From Castellaniella sp. (GTDB lineage: Bacteria; Pseudomonadota; Gammaproteobacteria; Burkholderiales; Burkholderiaceae_B), in NCBI GenBank assembly GCA_019104865.1, contig JAHRWZ010000057.1, positions 1-39,141 on the forward strand: a stretch of DNA of 39,141 bases. Reading direction: 5' to 3'. Positions within the stretch are counted from its first letter, which is position 1. Every line of letters begins with the position of its first letter. Positions 1 through 8,083 of this stretch are shown here, one piece after another. The notes beneath the pieces were generated by a model that made no database searches, was not told the DNA's origin, and saw nothing but the letters and a program-made list of their open reading frames with translations. The position numbers were made by a program, and so were the translations under genes.

Positions 1-87
1 CGTCATCGGACCGTGACCGAACGACTCCAGCAACTCTGGAGCAATGGTCGGCAGCGCGGCTGGCTGGGTTCTTGGTTTGCGTGGCAT
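1..87 (-). CDS. IS256-family transposase, N-terminal 29 codons (partial)
   Basis: The minus-strand frame starts at an ATG at 87 with a good ribosome site (AAGGAG) about 5-10 nt upstream. It reads MPRKPRTQPAALPTIAPELL and then ESFGHGPMT up to the window edge. This matches the conserved N-terminus of IS256-family DDE transposases, which precedes the DNA-binding region; the catalytic D, D and E residues would lie beyond position 1. Full-length members are about 400 aa. Nothing visible says whether the element is intact. The short peptide is distinctive, so the family call is fairly secure although only 29 codons are seen. Confidence 0.72.
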   Translation of the reverse strand, partial: MPRKPRTQPAALPTIAPELLESFGHGPMT

Positions 88-140
88 AGACACTCCTTGG
101 CGTCATGTTATGCCTCAAACACGAAATTAATGACAGCCCC
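1..140 (-). mobile_element. IS256-family insertion sequence, 5' end only (cut by window edge)
   Basis: Read on the minus strand, this stretch holds the start of an IS256-type transposase preceded by about 53 bp of leader. The leader begins around position 140 with GGGGCTGTCATTAATTTCG, which looks like the terminal inverted repeat of IS256-family elements. The other end, and so the target duplication, lies outside the window. The outer boundary is placed by resemblance to known ends and could be a few bases off. Confidence 0.7.
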
Positions 141-480
141 CGCATGGGCCTCTTCGCTACCCCTCGTAAATTGGGGCGACGCGCGCTCCCCGTTCAGGCA
201 TACTGAACATTAACCACTCCGCATCATGCGAAGCCAGCGACCGCTCCCTTCAGAGCGTCACCTTGCTATGAGCTCCATGTGTCCGCGGGGGTAACGTGGA
301 CGGAAGAATTGGCCAACTATTCATGAACACTTGGCCAGGTTTTCCGCGAAGACATGCCAAAAATCCCTTAGAAATCAATGGGAGCTCTGGCCAACTTTTC
401 TGGAAACCAACATGGTGTTAGTTTTCGGAAGAGTTGGCCAAGTTTTGTGGGAAAAGTTGGCCACTCTTGGCGCTTAGAAA
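141..480. other. Non-coding stretch between the IS end and the first gene
   Basis: No reading frame here looks coding. The left part (141-300) shows nothing I recognise. The right part (about 308-470) contains the TTGGCCA repeats listed separately, and the stretch ends in the terminator at 481. It is most simply a graveyard of insertion-sequence ends. Confidence 0.5.
308..470. repeat. Degenerate TTGGCCA(A/G)(C/G)TTTT repeats, possible IS21-type terminal end
   Basis: Five copies of a TGGCCA core occur at about 310, 332, 388, 435 and 458. The longer unit resembles TTGGCCAAGTTTTGTGGGAA. Spacings are 22, 56, 47 and 23 bp, so the first and last pairs are about two helical turns apart. IS21-family elements carry such multiple internal repeats at their ends, which suggests a relic terminus. 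No istA or istB coding sequence is visible. A regulator binding array is the alternative. Confidence 0.4.
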
Positions 481-509
481 AATGACCGCTTGATTGCGGT
501 CATTTTTTT
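481..509. terminator. Rho-independent terminator, bidirectional
   Basis: A perfect 9-bp stem AATGACCGC / GCGGTCATT encloses a 6-nt loop (TTGATT). It is flanked by A and T runs on both sides, so it can act on either strand. It lies 29 bp past the stop of the aldo/keto reductase on the minus strand and would end that transcript. Confidence 0.85.
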
Positions 510-537
510 GGCTGAAGCAGCGGTAGTCACCCCAGGA

Positions 538-1416
538 TCAGGCAGCGGCAGCATCCACCACATGGTCGAGTTCTTTGACGGCGTCGTCCGGGAGCACGAG
601 CTCGGCCGCTGCCAGGTTCTCCTGCAGATGGGCGACTGACGAAGTGCCTGGAATGGCAAGAATATTGGGCGCACGGCGCAGTAGCCAGGCTAGCGCGACC
701 TGCATAGGTGTGGCGCCGAGGCGTACGGCAACGCTGGACAAGGTTGCGGACTGTAATGGCGTGAACCCGCCAAGTGGAAAATAAGGCACGTAGGCAATCC
801 CGTCTTGTGCGAGGCTGTCGATCAGGATGTCGTCTTCGCGGTGCATCACGTTGTAATGATTCTGAACGCAAACGATCTTACAGATCCCGCGCCCTTGCGC
901 GATTTGTGCCGGAGTGACGTTGCTCAGGCCGATGTGGCGTACCAGACCCTGCCGCTGAAGTTCTGCCAGCGCTGTTAGCGGCTCTTCGATCGACCCTTCG
1001 GCGGGATTGTGGGTGTCGAACATGAGGCGTAGGTTCACCACTTCCATAGTATCCAGGCCCAGATTGCGCAGGTTTTCGTGAACTGCCCGAGCGAGGCCTT
1101 CGCGCGACATGGCCGGAATCCACGATCCGTCATTGCCGCGTATTGCACCAATTTTCGTGACGATGACGAGATCGTCCTGGTAAGGGAATAGGGCTTCGCG
1201 GACGAGCTGATTCGTGATGTGAGGGCCGTAAAAATCGCTGGTGTCAATGTGGTTGACGCCGCGTGCAACGGCTTCGCGCAGCACGGCCAGTGCCGCGCCG
1301 CGGTCTTTGGGTGGGCCGAACACGCCGGGCCCAGCCAGTTGCATGGTGCCATAGCCGAGCCGCGCTACCGTATGGTCACCCAGAGTGAAGGTGCCGGATT
1401 GTTTGATCATGGACAT
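538..1416 (-). CDS. pdxI: Aldo/keto reductase, pyridoxal reductase PdxI (YdbC) type
   Basis: This is a 292-aa cytosolic NADPH-dependent aldo/keto reductase. The sequence follows Escherichia coli YdbC, now PdxI, closely along its whole length (for example RLGYGTMQLAGPGVFGPP, NHIDTSDFYGPH, IGLSNVTP, ALAWLLRRAPNIL). PdxI reduces pyridoxal to pyridoxine in vitamin B6 salvage. Catalytic AKR residues D58, Y63 and K88 are visible. The usual fourth-position histidine is replaced in a VVNLR motif, which YdbC proteins share. The C-terminal IPGTSS motif fits cofactor phosphate binding. The ATG at 1416 has an AAGGAAA site just upstream; a second Met two codons in is possible. The gene is divergent from a LysR gene 118 bp away, its likely regulator. 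Family certain; exact substrate inferred. Confidence 0.85.
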   Translation of the reverse strand: MSMIKQSGTFTLGDHTVARLGYGTMQLAGPGVFGPPKDRGAALAVLREAVARGVNHIDTSDFYGPHITNQLVREALFPYQDDLVIVTKIGAIRGNDGSWIPAMSREGLARAVHENLRNLGLDTMEVVNLRLMFDTHNPAEGSIEEPLTALAELQRQGLVRHIGLSNVTPAQIAQGRGICKIVCVQNHYNVMHREDDILIDSLAQDGIAYVPYFPLGGFTPLQSATLSSVAVRLGATPMQVALAWLLRRAPNILAIPGTSSVAHLQENLAAAELVLPDDAVKELDHVVDAAAA

Positions 1417-1433
1417 GGTGGTTTTCCTTTAAA

Positions 1434-1506
1434 CACAAGATGATGCGTAGTAGAGTAAGCGCTTCCCGCTATTGTGATAATCCCATGTAGTCTGCACATC
1501 TTGTGC
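1434..1506. promoter_or_regulatory. Operator-like repeats between the reductase and LysR genes
   Basis: The perfect palindrome GCACATCTTGTGC lies at 1494-1506. Its CATCTTGTG part recurs inverted as CACAAGATG at 1434-1442, 54 bp away. A strong dyad near the regulator and a second half-site near the target fit the recognition/activation site pattern of LysR proteins acting on a divergent gene. Inferred from pattern and position. Confidence 0.45.
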
Positions 1507-1534
1507 GGATTTTCGAACAGTGAAGGAGTGGGCA

Positions 1535-2455
1535 ATGAAGGTCCATCTGGAAGATCTGAACGCCTTCGTAGCGGTGGCACGTGCCAAAGGTTTTCGCGAG
1601 GGCGCACGTATCAGCGGTAGCAGCGCCTCGACGCTTAGCGAGGCGACGCGCCGCCTGGAGGCGCAGTTGGGCGTGAGGCTGTTCAATCGCACGACACGCA
1701 GCGTCGTTCCAACCGAGGCGGGCAGGGGCTTGTTGGCGCGGATTGGTCCGGCCTTGGGCGAGATGCAGGCCGCGCTGGACGTGGTGAATGGTTTTCGCGA
1801 CAAACCCGCCGGTACGCTACGCCTTAACGTGCCGGTCAGTGCGTCACGGCTGGTATTGAGTGGTATCGTGCCCCCGTTTCTCGCAGCCTATCCGGAAATT
1901 CAGATAGAGATCATTACCGAGGAAAGCTTCGTCGACGTGATTGCGGCCGGATGTGATGCTGGCATTCGCTATGACGAGAGGCTGGAGCAGGACATGATTG
2001 CGGTACCGATCGGGCCGCGCATTCAGCGCTTTGCCAGCGCCGCTTCTCCGACATATCTTGAACAGCATGGTCGGCCGAAGCATCCCCGCGAACTGCTGAG
2101 CCATGCCTGTCTGCGTCACCGTTTCGCTAGCGGGTCGATGCCCCCGTGGGAGTTCGAGCGCCATGGCAAGGTTGTGCGCGTGGATCCGGCGGGGCCGCTC
2201 GTTGTGCGAGCGGGTGGCGGCACCGATCTTGCCGTTGAGGCGGCCGTCGCAGGTTGCGGCATTATTTATCTCTTCGAGGACTGGTTGCGGCCGCATCTTG
2301 ACTGCGGCTCACTTGAGCCCGTGCTCGAGCCATGGTGGCTGAGGTTTTCGGGGCCGTTCTTATATTATCCCGGGCGGCGTCTGGTCCCCGCCCCATTGCG
2401 GGCTTTCATCGACTTTGTCAGGGCGAGTAGCGACCGCAAACTTGCGCGTCCATAG
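1535..2455 (+). CDS. LysR-family transcriptional regulator
   Basis: This is a 306-aa DNA-binding regulator. An N-terminal winged helix-turn-helix (about residues 1-60: DLNAFVAVARAKGF, then RLEAQLGVRLFNRTTRSV) is followed by a periplasmic-binding-like effector domain from about residue 85 to the end. I chose the ATG at 1535 because AAGGAG at 1523-1528 sits 6 nt upstream; an in-frame GTG at 1520 would place that site inside the gene. The divergent aldo/keto reductase and the shared dyad suggest it controls that gene. It belongs to the subgroup often called LysR-type repressors of oxidoreductase genes (AaeR/DmlR-like). The inducer cannot be told from sequence. Confidence 0.9.
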   Translation: MKVHLEDLNAFVAVARAKGFREGARISGSSASTLSEATRRLEAQLGVRLFNRTTRSVVPTEAGRGLLARIGPALGEMQAALDVVNGFRDKPAGTLRLNVPVSASRLVLSGIVPPFLAAYPEIQIEIITEESFVDVIAAGCDAGIRYDERLEQDMIAVPIGPRIQRFASAASPTYLEQHGRPKHPRELLSHACLRHRFASGSMPPWEFERHGKVVRVDPAGPLVVRAGGGTDLAVEAAVAGCGIIYLFEDWLRPHLDCGSLEPVLEPWWLRFSGPFLYYPGRRLVPAPLRAFIDFVRASSDRKLARP

Positions 2456-2507
2456 CTGGTGGCGCTGATTCCGGAAAGAGCCAAAATCGTACGGCCGTGC
2501 GTTCCAC

Positions 2508-3530
2508 CTAGAAGGTGGCTTCCTCGATGTCGTCGTGCACCAGGAAATCTCGGATGGTCGAACCGCCTTTCGTTTGTGGCGCAAAGGCGCATTCGGGGCT
2601 GAAGCCCTTGCCACCGGTACAGTCTCTCATGCGTGGGCAGTGCTGGAACAGTTCGCTGACCCAGTCGACGAACACGCGCACCTTGGGTGAAAGGTGCCGG
2701 TTATACAGGTACGCCACGGAGATTGGCAGGGGGGCGGGCGCCCATGGCGTCAACACCTCGTGCAGCTCGCTTGTTTGCAGATAGGGCGTGACCATGTAGC
2801 GCGGCAGCTGGATCAGGCCAAAGCCTTGCAGCCCGCATGTCAAGTATGCCTCAGAGTCGTTTACGGAGATGTTGCCGTTGACACTCACGTCGACCGCCTT
2901 GCCGTCGACCAGAAAGCTCCAGTCTTCGATGCCCTTGCCCGTTGCGCTGGAGAAATAGTGGACGGCCTGGTGCTGGGCCAGCTCCTGGACTGTCTTCGGT
3001 TCGCCGTGGCGCTCGATATACGAGGGCGCGGCGCAGGTCACGATTTCCAGGGTGCCGATGCGCTTGCCGACCAGGGTGGGGCCTTTCAGCTCGCCGACGC
3101 GAACCACGCAGTCCACGGCGTCCTGTACCAGGTCGATGGCCCGGTCGCTCATGCCTATGGCCAGTTCGATGTCGGGGTAGCGCGTATGAAAGTCGCATAG
3201 CGCCGGGATCAGGATCAGCCGCCCCATCGAGGGCAGCGTGTCAATGCGCAAGCGGCCGCGTGGGCCCTGCGTAGTGTCGTGCAGCGAGGCCTCGGCGTCC
3301 TCTACGTCGGCAAGGATGCGCACGCAGCGTTCGTAATAGGACGCGCCGTCCGGGGTCAGGCTTATACGCCGGGTCGTGCGATTCAGCAGCCTGGATCGCA
3401 GCTGGCGCTCCAGCGCCTGGATCGTGGTCGTAATGGTCGAGCGCGGAAGCCCGAGCGTATCGGCGGCCAGCGTAAAGCTGTTGGCTTCGACGACACGGGT
3501 GAAAACCTGCATAGCTTGAAAGCGATCCAT
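2508..3530 (-). CDS. LysR-family regulator, divergent from RND efflux operon
   Basis: This is a 340-aa LysR protein: helix-turn-helix in about residues 1-60 (MDRFQAMQVFTRVVEANSF, then ALERQLRSRLLNRTTRRI), then the two-lobed effector-binding domain. Family members are about 300 aa; this one has about 40 extra C-terminal residues after VDWVSELFQHC, rich in charged and small residues. It is transcribed away from the efflux operon with 127 bp between them, the arrangement of regulators such as MexT or BpeT beside MexEF-OprN-type pumps. Dyads in the gap are listed separately. Role as regulator of the pump is inference. The ribosome site is weak. Confidence 0.88.
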   Translation of the reverse strand: MDRFQAMQVFTRVVEANSFTLAADTLGLPRSTITTTIQALERQLRSRLLNRTTRRISLTPDGASYYERCVRILADVEDAEASLHDTTQGPRGRLRIDTLPSMGRLILIPALCDFHTRYPDIELAIGMSDRAIDLVQDAVDCVVRVGELKGPTLVGKRIGTLEIVTCAAPSYIERHGEPKTVQELAQHQAVHYFSSATGKGIEDWSFLVDGKAVDVSVNGNISVNDSEAYLTCGLQGFGLIQLPRYMVTPYLQTSELHEVLTPWAPAPLPISVAYLYNRHLSPKVRVFVDWVSELFQHCPRMRDCTGGKGFSPECAFAPQTKGGSTIRDFLVHDDIEEATF

Positions 3531-3538
3531 TATTTGCT

Positions 3539-3598
3539 TATTCCGAATAGAGTTGTCAGAAAACAGATATTTATCTGCCTATTCAAACAATCAATAAT
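3539..3598 (+). promoter_or_regulatory. Candidate operator and promoter of the RND efflux operon
   Basis: Two dyads lie side by side: TATTCCGAATA at 3539-3549 and CAGATATTTATCTG at 3564-3577, with a third TATTC half at 3580-3584. An AATAAT -10-like hexamer at 3593-3598 would place the poor -35 region (TTTATC, 3570-3575) inside the second dyad. That is the usual geometry of a LysR-activated promoter. Confidence 0.45.
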
Positions 3599-3657
3599 AC
3601 GCCGACTCTTCTGTACTGCATACGGCGGGTTTTTCGACGCGCCACCCGAGGACCATC

Positions 3658-4869
3658 ATGTTGTCAAAATCCAATCGATACGCCGCAGCGTTCATTGCTG
3701 TGGCTCTCGCCGCTATCGGCGCTGCCGTATTTCATCTGCGGACGGGAACTGCCCGGGCTGCGATCTCTCCACCTGCCGCGGCCGTGGCTGTCGATGTCGC
3801 GACGGTTCACAGCCGGATGATGACTGATTGGCACGATTATTCGGGTCGGCTCGAAGCAGTCCAGCGCGTGGACATCCGACCGCTGGTGTCGGGTACCTTG
3901 ACCGCCGTGCACTTTACCGACGGCAGCTTCGTGCGCCAGGGCGATCCGCTGTTCACGATCGATCCGCGCCCTTACCAGGCCGCAGTGGATCGTGCCCGGG
4001 CCCAGTTGGCGGCGGCGCGCGCGCGGGCCGCCTACACGGCGTCCGACCTGGCACGGGGCAAGCGCTTGCTGGCGGACAACGCTATCGCGAAACGGGACTA
4101 TGACGAAAAGCGCAATGCGTCGAGCGAGGCAGCCGCCAATCTGCTGGCGGCTCGGGCAATACTCGAATCGGCTGATCTGGATCTGGAGCACACCCGGATC
4201 GTCGCGCCCATTTCGGGCCGGGTATCGCGCGCGGCGCTGACCGTCGGGAACGTTGTGACGGCGGGGGCCGGGGCGGTGCCGCTGACCTCGCTGGTGTCGA
4301 TGTCCCGCATGTATGCCGCCTTTGACGTGGACGAGCAAAGCTTCCTGAAAGTCGTCAATCCGGCCCGCAAGACGGGGGTGCAGTCGATACCGATCCGGAT
4401 GGGCCTGGCCGGTGAGAGCGGTTATCCGCGCGTGGGCAGGCTGGCGTCGATTGACAACCGGCTCGATGTCTCGTCGGGCACGATCCGCGTGCAGGCGCTG
4501 TTCGACAACACCGACGGGGCGTTGGTGCCGGGCTTGTATGCGCGTATCCAGCTGGGCGGCGGCGCACCCCGTTCGACCCTATTGATCGATGAGCGAGCGG
4601 TTGGCACAGACCAGGACAAGCGTTTCGTGCTGGTTGTCGACCAGCACGACAAGACGGCTTACCGCGAAGTGCGGCTGGGTGCGGACGAGGGCGGCCTGAG
4701 AGTCGTCGAATCGGGGCTGAAGGCGGGCGAGCGCATCGTCGTCAACGGCCTGCAGCGTGTCCGGCCGGGCGATCTCGTGACGCCGGAACCGGTACCGGCA
4801 TCCGGCGATTCGGATCTTGCCCAGTCGGGGCCTGCCGCGTCGGCGGCGACACCTGCGGACCACTCCTGA
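3658..4869 (+). CDS. RND efflux periplasmic adaptor, MexE type
   Basis: This 403-aa membrane fusion protein links an inner-membrane RND pump to an outer-membrane channel. A hydrophobic N-terminal segment (about residues 8-26) exports or anchors it; no lipobox cysteine is present. The domain order is typical: beta-barrel and lipoyl half (DIRPLVSGTLTAVHFTDGSF, about 75-100), alpha-hairpin coiled coil (about 100-165, alanine- and arginine-rich), second lipoyl half (TRIVAPISGRVSRA), and a C-terminal membrane-proximal domain (KAGERIVVNGLQRVRPGD). It is the first gene of the operon, with the pump 18 bp downstream. MexE/BpeE similarity points to export of chloramphenicol, trimethoprim or quinolone-like compounds, but substrates are inference. 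Confidence 0.9.
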   Translation: MLSKSNRYAAAFIAVALAAIGAAVFHLRTGTARAAISPPAAAVAVDVATVHSRMMTDWHDYSGRLEAVQRVDIRPLVSGTLTAVHFTDGSFVRQGDPLFTIDPRPYQAAVDRARAQLAAARARAAYTASDLARGKRLLADNAIAKRDYDEKRNASSEAAANLLAARAILESADLDLEHTRIVAPISGRVSRAALTVGNVVTAGAGAVPLTSLVSMSRMYAAFDVDEQSFLKVVNPARKTGVQSIPIRMGLAGESGYPRVGRLASIDNRLDVSSGTIRVQALFDNTDGALVPGLYARIQLGGGAPRSTLLIDERAVGTDQDKRFVLVVDQHDKTAYREVRLGADEGGLRVVESGLKAGERIVVNGLQRVRPGDLVTPEPVPASGDSDLAQSGPAASAATPADHS

Positions 4870-4887
4870 GCACAGGGTTGATGACTG

Positions 4888-7800
4888 ATGAATATTTCAA
4901 AGTTCTTTATCGATCGGCCGATATTTGCCGGTGTGCTGTCGGTCCTGATTCTGCTGGCCGGCGGCCTGGCAATGTTTCAACTGCCGATTTCCGAGTATCC
5001 CGAAGTGGTGCCGCCCTCGGTGGTCGTGCACGCGCAGTATCCCGGCGCCAACCCCAAGGTCATCGCGGAGACGGTCGCCGCGCCCCTTGAGGAATCCATC
5101 AACGGCGTGGAGCACATGCTCTATATGCAGTCGCAGGCCAATAGCGACGGCAATCTGACGATTACGGTGAATTTCCAGCTCGGCACCGACCCGGACAAGG
5201 CCCAGCAGCTGGTGCAGAACCGGGTCTCCCAGGCATTGCCCCGGTTGCCTGAGGAGGTGCAGAAGCTGGGGGTGACGACGGTCAAGAGCTCGCCGACGCT
5301 GACGATGGTGGTGCATCTGCTCTCGTCCGACGATCGCTACGACGTCACCTACTTGCGCAATTACGCAGTACTCAACATCAAGGACAGGCTTGCGCGCATC
5401 CCTGGTGTGGGCGAGGTGCAGATATGGGGGTCGGGCGACTACGCGATGCGTGTTTGGCTGAACCCCCGGAAGGTCGCACAGCGCGGGCTGACTGCGAGTG
5501 ACGTCGTGGCGGCCATCCGCGAGCAGAACATACAGGTAGCGGCGGGCACCATCGGCGCATCACCCAGCCTGGCCGATATGCCCATGCAGCTGTCGGTCAA
5601 TGCGCACGGCCGCTTGCAGACGGCGGCTGAATTTTCCAGCATCATCCTCAAGACCTCGGCGGACGGCGGGGTGACGCGCCTGGGAGATGTGGCGCGGGTG
5701 GAGCTTGGCGCGGCCCAGTACAGCTTGCGTTCCTTGCTGAACAACGAGCCCGCTGTGGGGATGGCCATCATGCAGTCGCCGGGCGCCAACGCGCTGGCCG
5801 TATCGGATCAGGTGCGCGCGGCCATGAAGGAGCTGTCGGCCGATTTCCCGGCGTCGGTCAAAAGCAGCATCGTCTACGACCCCACGCAGTTTGTGCGCTC
5901 GAGCATCGAGGCCGTCATCCGGACCCTGTTGGAGGCAATCGCCCTGGTGGTACTGGTGGTGATCGTTTTTCTGCAGACTTGGCGCGCATCCATCATCCCG
6001 CTCCTGGCCGTGCCAGTGTCCATCGTGGGGACGTTTTCGCTGATGCTGGCATTCGGCTATACCATCAATGCCTTGTCCCTGTTCGGTCTGGTGCTTGCCA
6101 TCGGCATCGTGGTCGATGACGCCATCGTCGTGGTCGAGAACGTCGAGCGCAATATCGCCGGGGGCCTGTCCGCGCGCGACGCCACCTATCGCGCCATGCG
6201 CGAGGTCAGCGGCCCCATCATCGCGATCGCCCTGACGCTGGTGGCCGTCTTCGTGCCCCTGGCTTTCATGACGGGGCTGAGCGGTCAGTTTTTCAAGCAG
6301 TTCGCCATGACCATCGCCATCTCGACGGTGATCTCGGCGTTCAATTCGCTCACGCTCTCGCCCGCGCTGTCGGCTCTTCTGCTCAAGGGGCATGGCGAGC
6401 CGCCCGACTGGCTCACGCGCACGACGAACCGGCTGCTGGGCGGTTTTTTCGGACGGTTCAATCGGTTCTTCGGCCGCAGCTCCGACCGCTATGCGGGCGG
6501 CGTATCGGGCGTGGTGGCCCGCAAGGCATCTTTCATGGGCGTCTATGCGGTCCTGCTGGCGCTGACGGTCGGGGTTTCATATATCGTGCCGGGCGGATTT
6601 GTGCCAGCCCAGGACAAGCAGTACCTGATCGGTTTCGCCCAGCTGCCCAACGGAGCGTCCCTGGATCGCACCGAGAAGGTGATTCGCCGCATGGGCGATA
6701 TCGCCCTGAAGCAGCCCGGGGTTGAGGACGCCATTGCATTCCCGGGCCTGTCCATCAACGGCTTTACCAACAGTTCCAGCGCGGGGATCGTCTTCGTGAC
6801 GCTGGCTCCCTTCGAGAAGCGCCGCAGTGCCGCCCTGTCGGCCAATGCCATCGCGGCGAGCCTGAACCGACAGTTCTCGGGGATCAAGGAGGCGTTCATC
6901 GCCGTCTTTCCACCGCCGCCCGTCATGGGCCTGGGCACGGTCGGCGGCTTCAAGCTGCAGATCGAGGATCGTGCCGGGGTGGGCTACGCAAAACTGGATG
7001 CGGCCGCACAGGCGTTTCTTGCACGGGCACGCCAGACGCCCGAGCTGGGGCCGTCCTTTTCCAGCTATCAAATCAATGTGCCGCAGGTCGATGTGAATCT
7101 GGACCGCGTCAAGGCCAAGCAGCTGGGCGTGCCGATCACGGACGTGTTCGACACGATGCAGATTTATCTGGGGTCGCTGTATGTAAACGACTTCAACCGG
7201 TTCGGGCGCGTGTATCAGGTCAGGGCGCAGGCCGATGCGCAGTACCGCTCCCGGCCTGAAGACATCCTGAACCTCAAGACGCGCGGCCGTTCGGGCGAGA
7301 TGGTACCGCTGTCGTCGCTGGTCGAGGTGACGCCCGGCTTCGGGCCCGAGATGGTGGTGCGCTACAACGGCTATACGGCCGCCGACATCAATAGCGGACC
7401 CGCGCCGGGCTATTCGTCGGATCAGGCGCAGGCCGCGGCCGAGCGCATCGCCGCGGCTGCGCTGCCCCCCGGCGTCAAGTTCGAGTGGACGGACCTGACG
7501 TATCAGCAGATCCTGGCGGGCAATGCGGGCATCTGGGTATTTCCCATCAGCGTGCTGCTGGTGTTCCTGGTCCTGGCCGCCTTGTACGAAAGCCTGATCC
7601 TCCCGCTGGCGGTCATCCTCATCGTGCCCATGGGCATCCTGGCGGCCCTGACCGGCGTGTGGCTCACAGGGGGCGACAACAACATCTTTACGCAGATCGG
7701 CCTGATGGTCCTGGTCGGCCTGGCCTGCAAGAACGCCATCCTGATCGTGGAGTTTGCACGCGAGCTGGAGTTGCAGGGCGTGCCGACCGTCCGGGCGGCC

Positions 7801-8070
7801 GTCGAAGCGAGCCGCCTGCGTTTGCGCCCCATCCTGATGACCTCCATCGCATTCATCATGGGCGCAGTACCGCTGGTGACATCGGTGGGCGCAGGCTCCG
7901 AGATGCGCCATGCGATGGGGATCGCCGTGTTCTTCGGCATGCTGGGCGTCACCTTGTTCGGCCTGTTCCTGACGCCCGTGTTTTATGTCTTGCTGCGCTC
8001 GCTGGGGCGCCGCCGCCTGCATTCGGCCGCAGCGCATGAGGCTCCTGCGCTGGCCATCCATACGGAGTAA
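4888..8070 (+). CDS. RND multidrug efflux permease, MexF type (HAE1 family)
   Basis: This 1060-aa inner-membrane proton-driven pump is full length for the HAE1 group (about 1030-1060). It starts with the usual MNISKFFIDRPIFAGVLSVL first membrane helix. It has two large periplasmic loops after TM1 and TM7, and twelve predicted membrane helices. The proton-relay acidic pair is seen in TM4 (GIVVDDAIVVVENVERN, D410 and D411). A lysine stands in the TM10 region (GLACKNAILIVEFA). The text is closest to MexF/BpeF. It lies between its adaptor and outer-membrane channel, so the tripartite pump looks complete. A LysR regulator is divergent. No damage is visible. Confidence 0.94.
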   Translation: MNISKFFIDRPIFAGVLSVLILLAGGLAMFQLPISEYPEVVPPSVVVHAQYPGANPKVIAETVAAPLEESINGVEHMLYMQSQANSDGNLTITVNFQLGTDPDKAQQLVQNRVSQALPRLPEEVQKLGVTTVKSSPTLTMVVHLLSSDDRYDVTYLRNYAVLNIKDRLARIPGVGEVQIWGSGDYAMRVWLNPRKVAQRGLTASDVVAAIREQNIQVAAGTIGASPSLADMPMQLSVNAHGRLQTAAEFSSIILKTSADGGVTRLGDVARVELGAAQYSLRSLLNNEPAVGMAIMQSPGANALAVSDQVRAAMKELSADFPASVKSSIVYDPTQFVRSSIEAVIRTLLEAIALVVLVVIVFLQTWRASIIPLLAVPVSIVGTFSLMLAFGYTINALSLFGLVLAIGIVVDDAIVVVENVERNIAGGLSARDATYRAMREVSGPIIAIALTLVAVFVPLAFMTGLSGQFFKQFAMTIAISTVISAFNSLTLSPALSALLLKGHGEPPDWLTRTTNRLLGGFFGRFNRFFGRSSDRYAGGVSGVVARKASFMGVYAVLLALTVGVSYIVPGGFVPAQDKQYLIGFAQLPNGASLDRTEKVIRRMGDIALKQPGVEDAIAFPGLSINGFTNSSSAGIVFVTLAPFEKRRSAALSANAIAASLNRQFSGIKEAFIAVFPPPPVMGLGTVGGFKLQIEDRAGVGYAKLDAAAQAFLARARQTPELGPSFSSYQINVPQVDVNLDRVKAKQLGVPITDVFDTMQIYLGSLYVNDFNRFGRVYQVRAQADAQYRSRPEDILNLKTRGRSGEMVPLSSLVEVTPGFGPEMVVRYNGYTAADINSGPAPGYSSDQAQAAAERIAAAALPPGVKFEWTDLTYQQILAGNAGIWVFPISVLLVFLVLAALYESLILPLAVILIVPMGILAALTGVWLTGGDNNIFTQIGLMVLVGLACKNAILIVEFARELELQGVPTVRAAVEASRLRLRPILMTSIAFIMGAVPLVTSVGAGSEMRHAMGIAVFFGMLGVTLFGLFLTPVFYVLLRSLGRRRLHSAAAHEAPALAIHTE

Positions 8071-8083
8071 TCGAGAATTGACC

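Noticed and set aside
3828..4103. Alternative plus-strand frame inside the RND adaptor gene
   Set aside because: It is out of frame with a well-supported adaptor and lacks any recognised motif.
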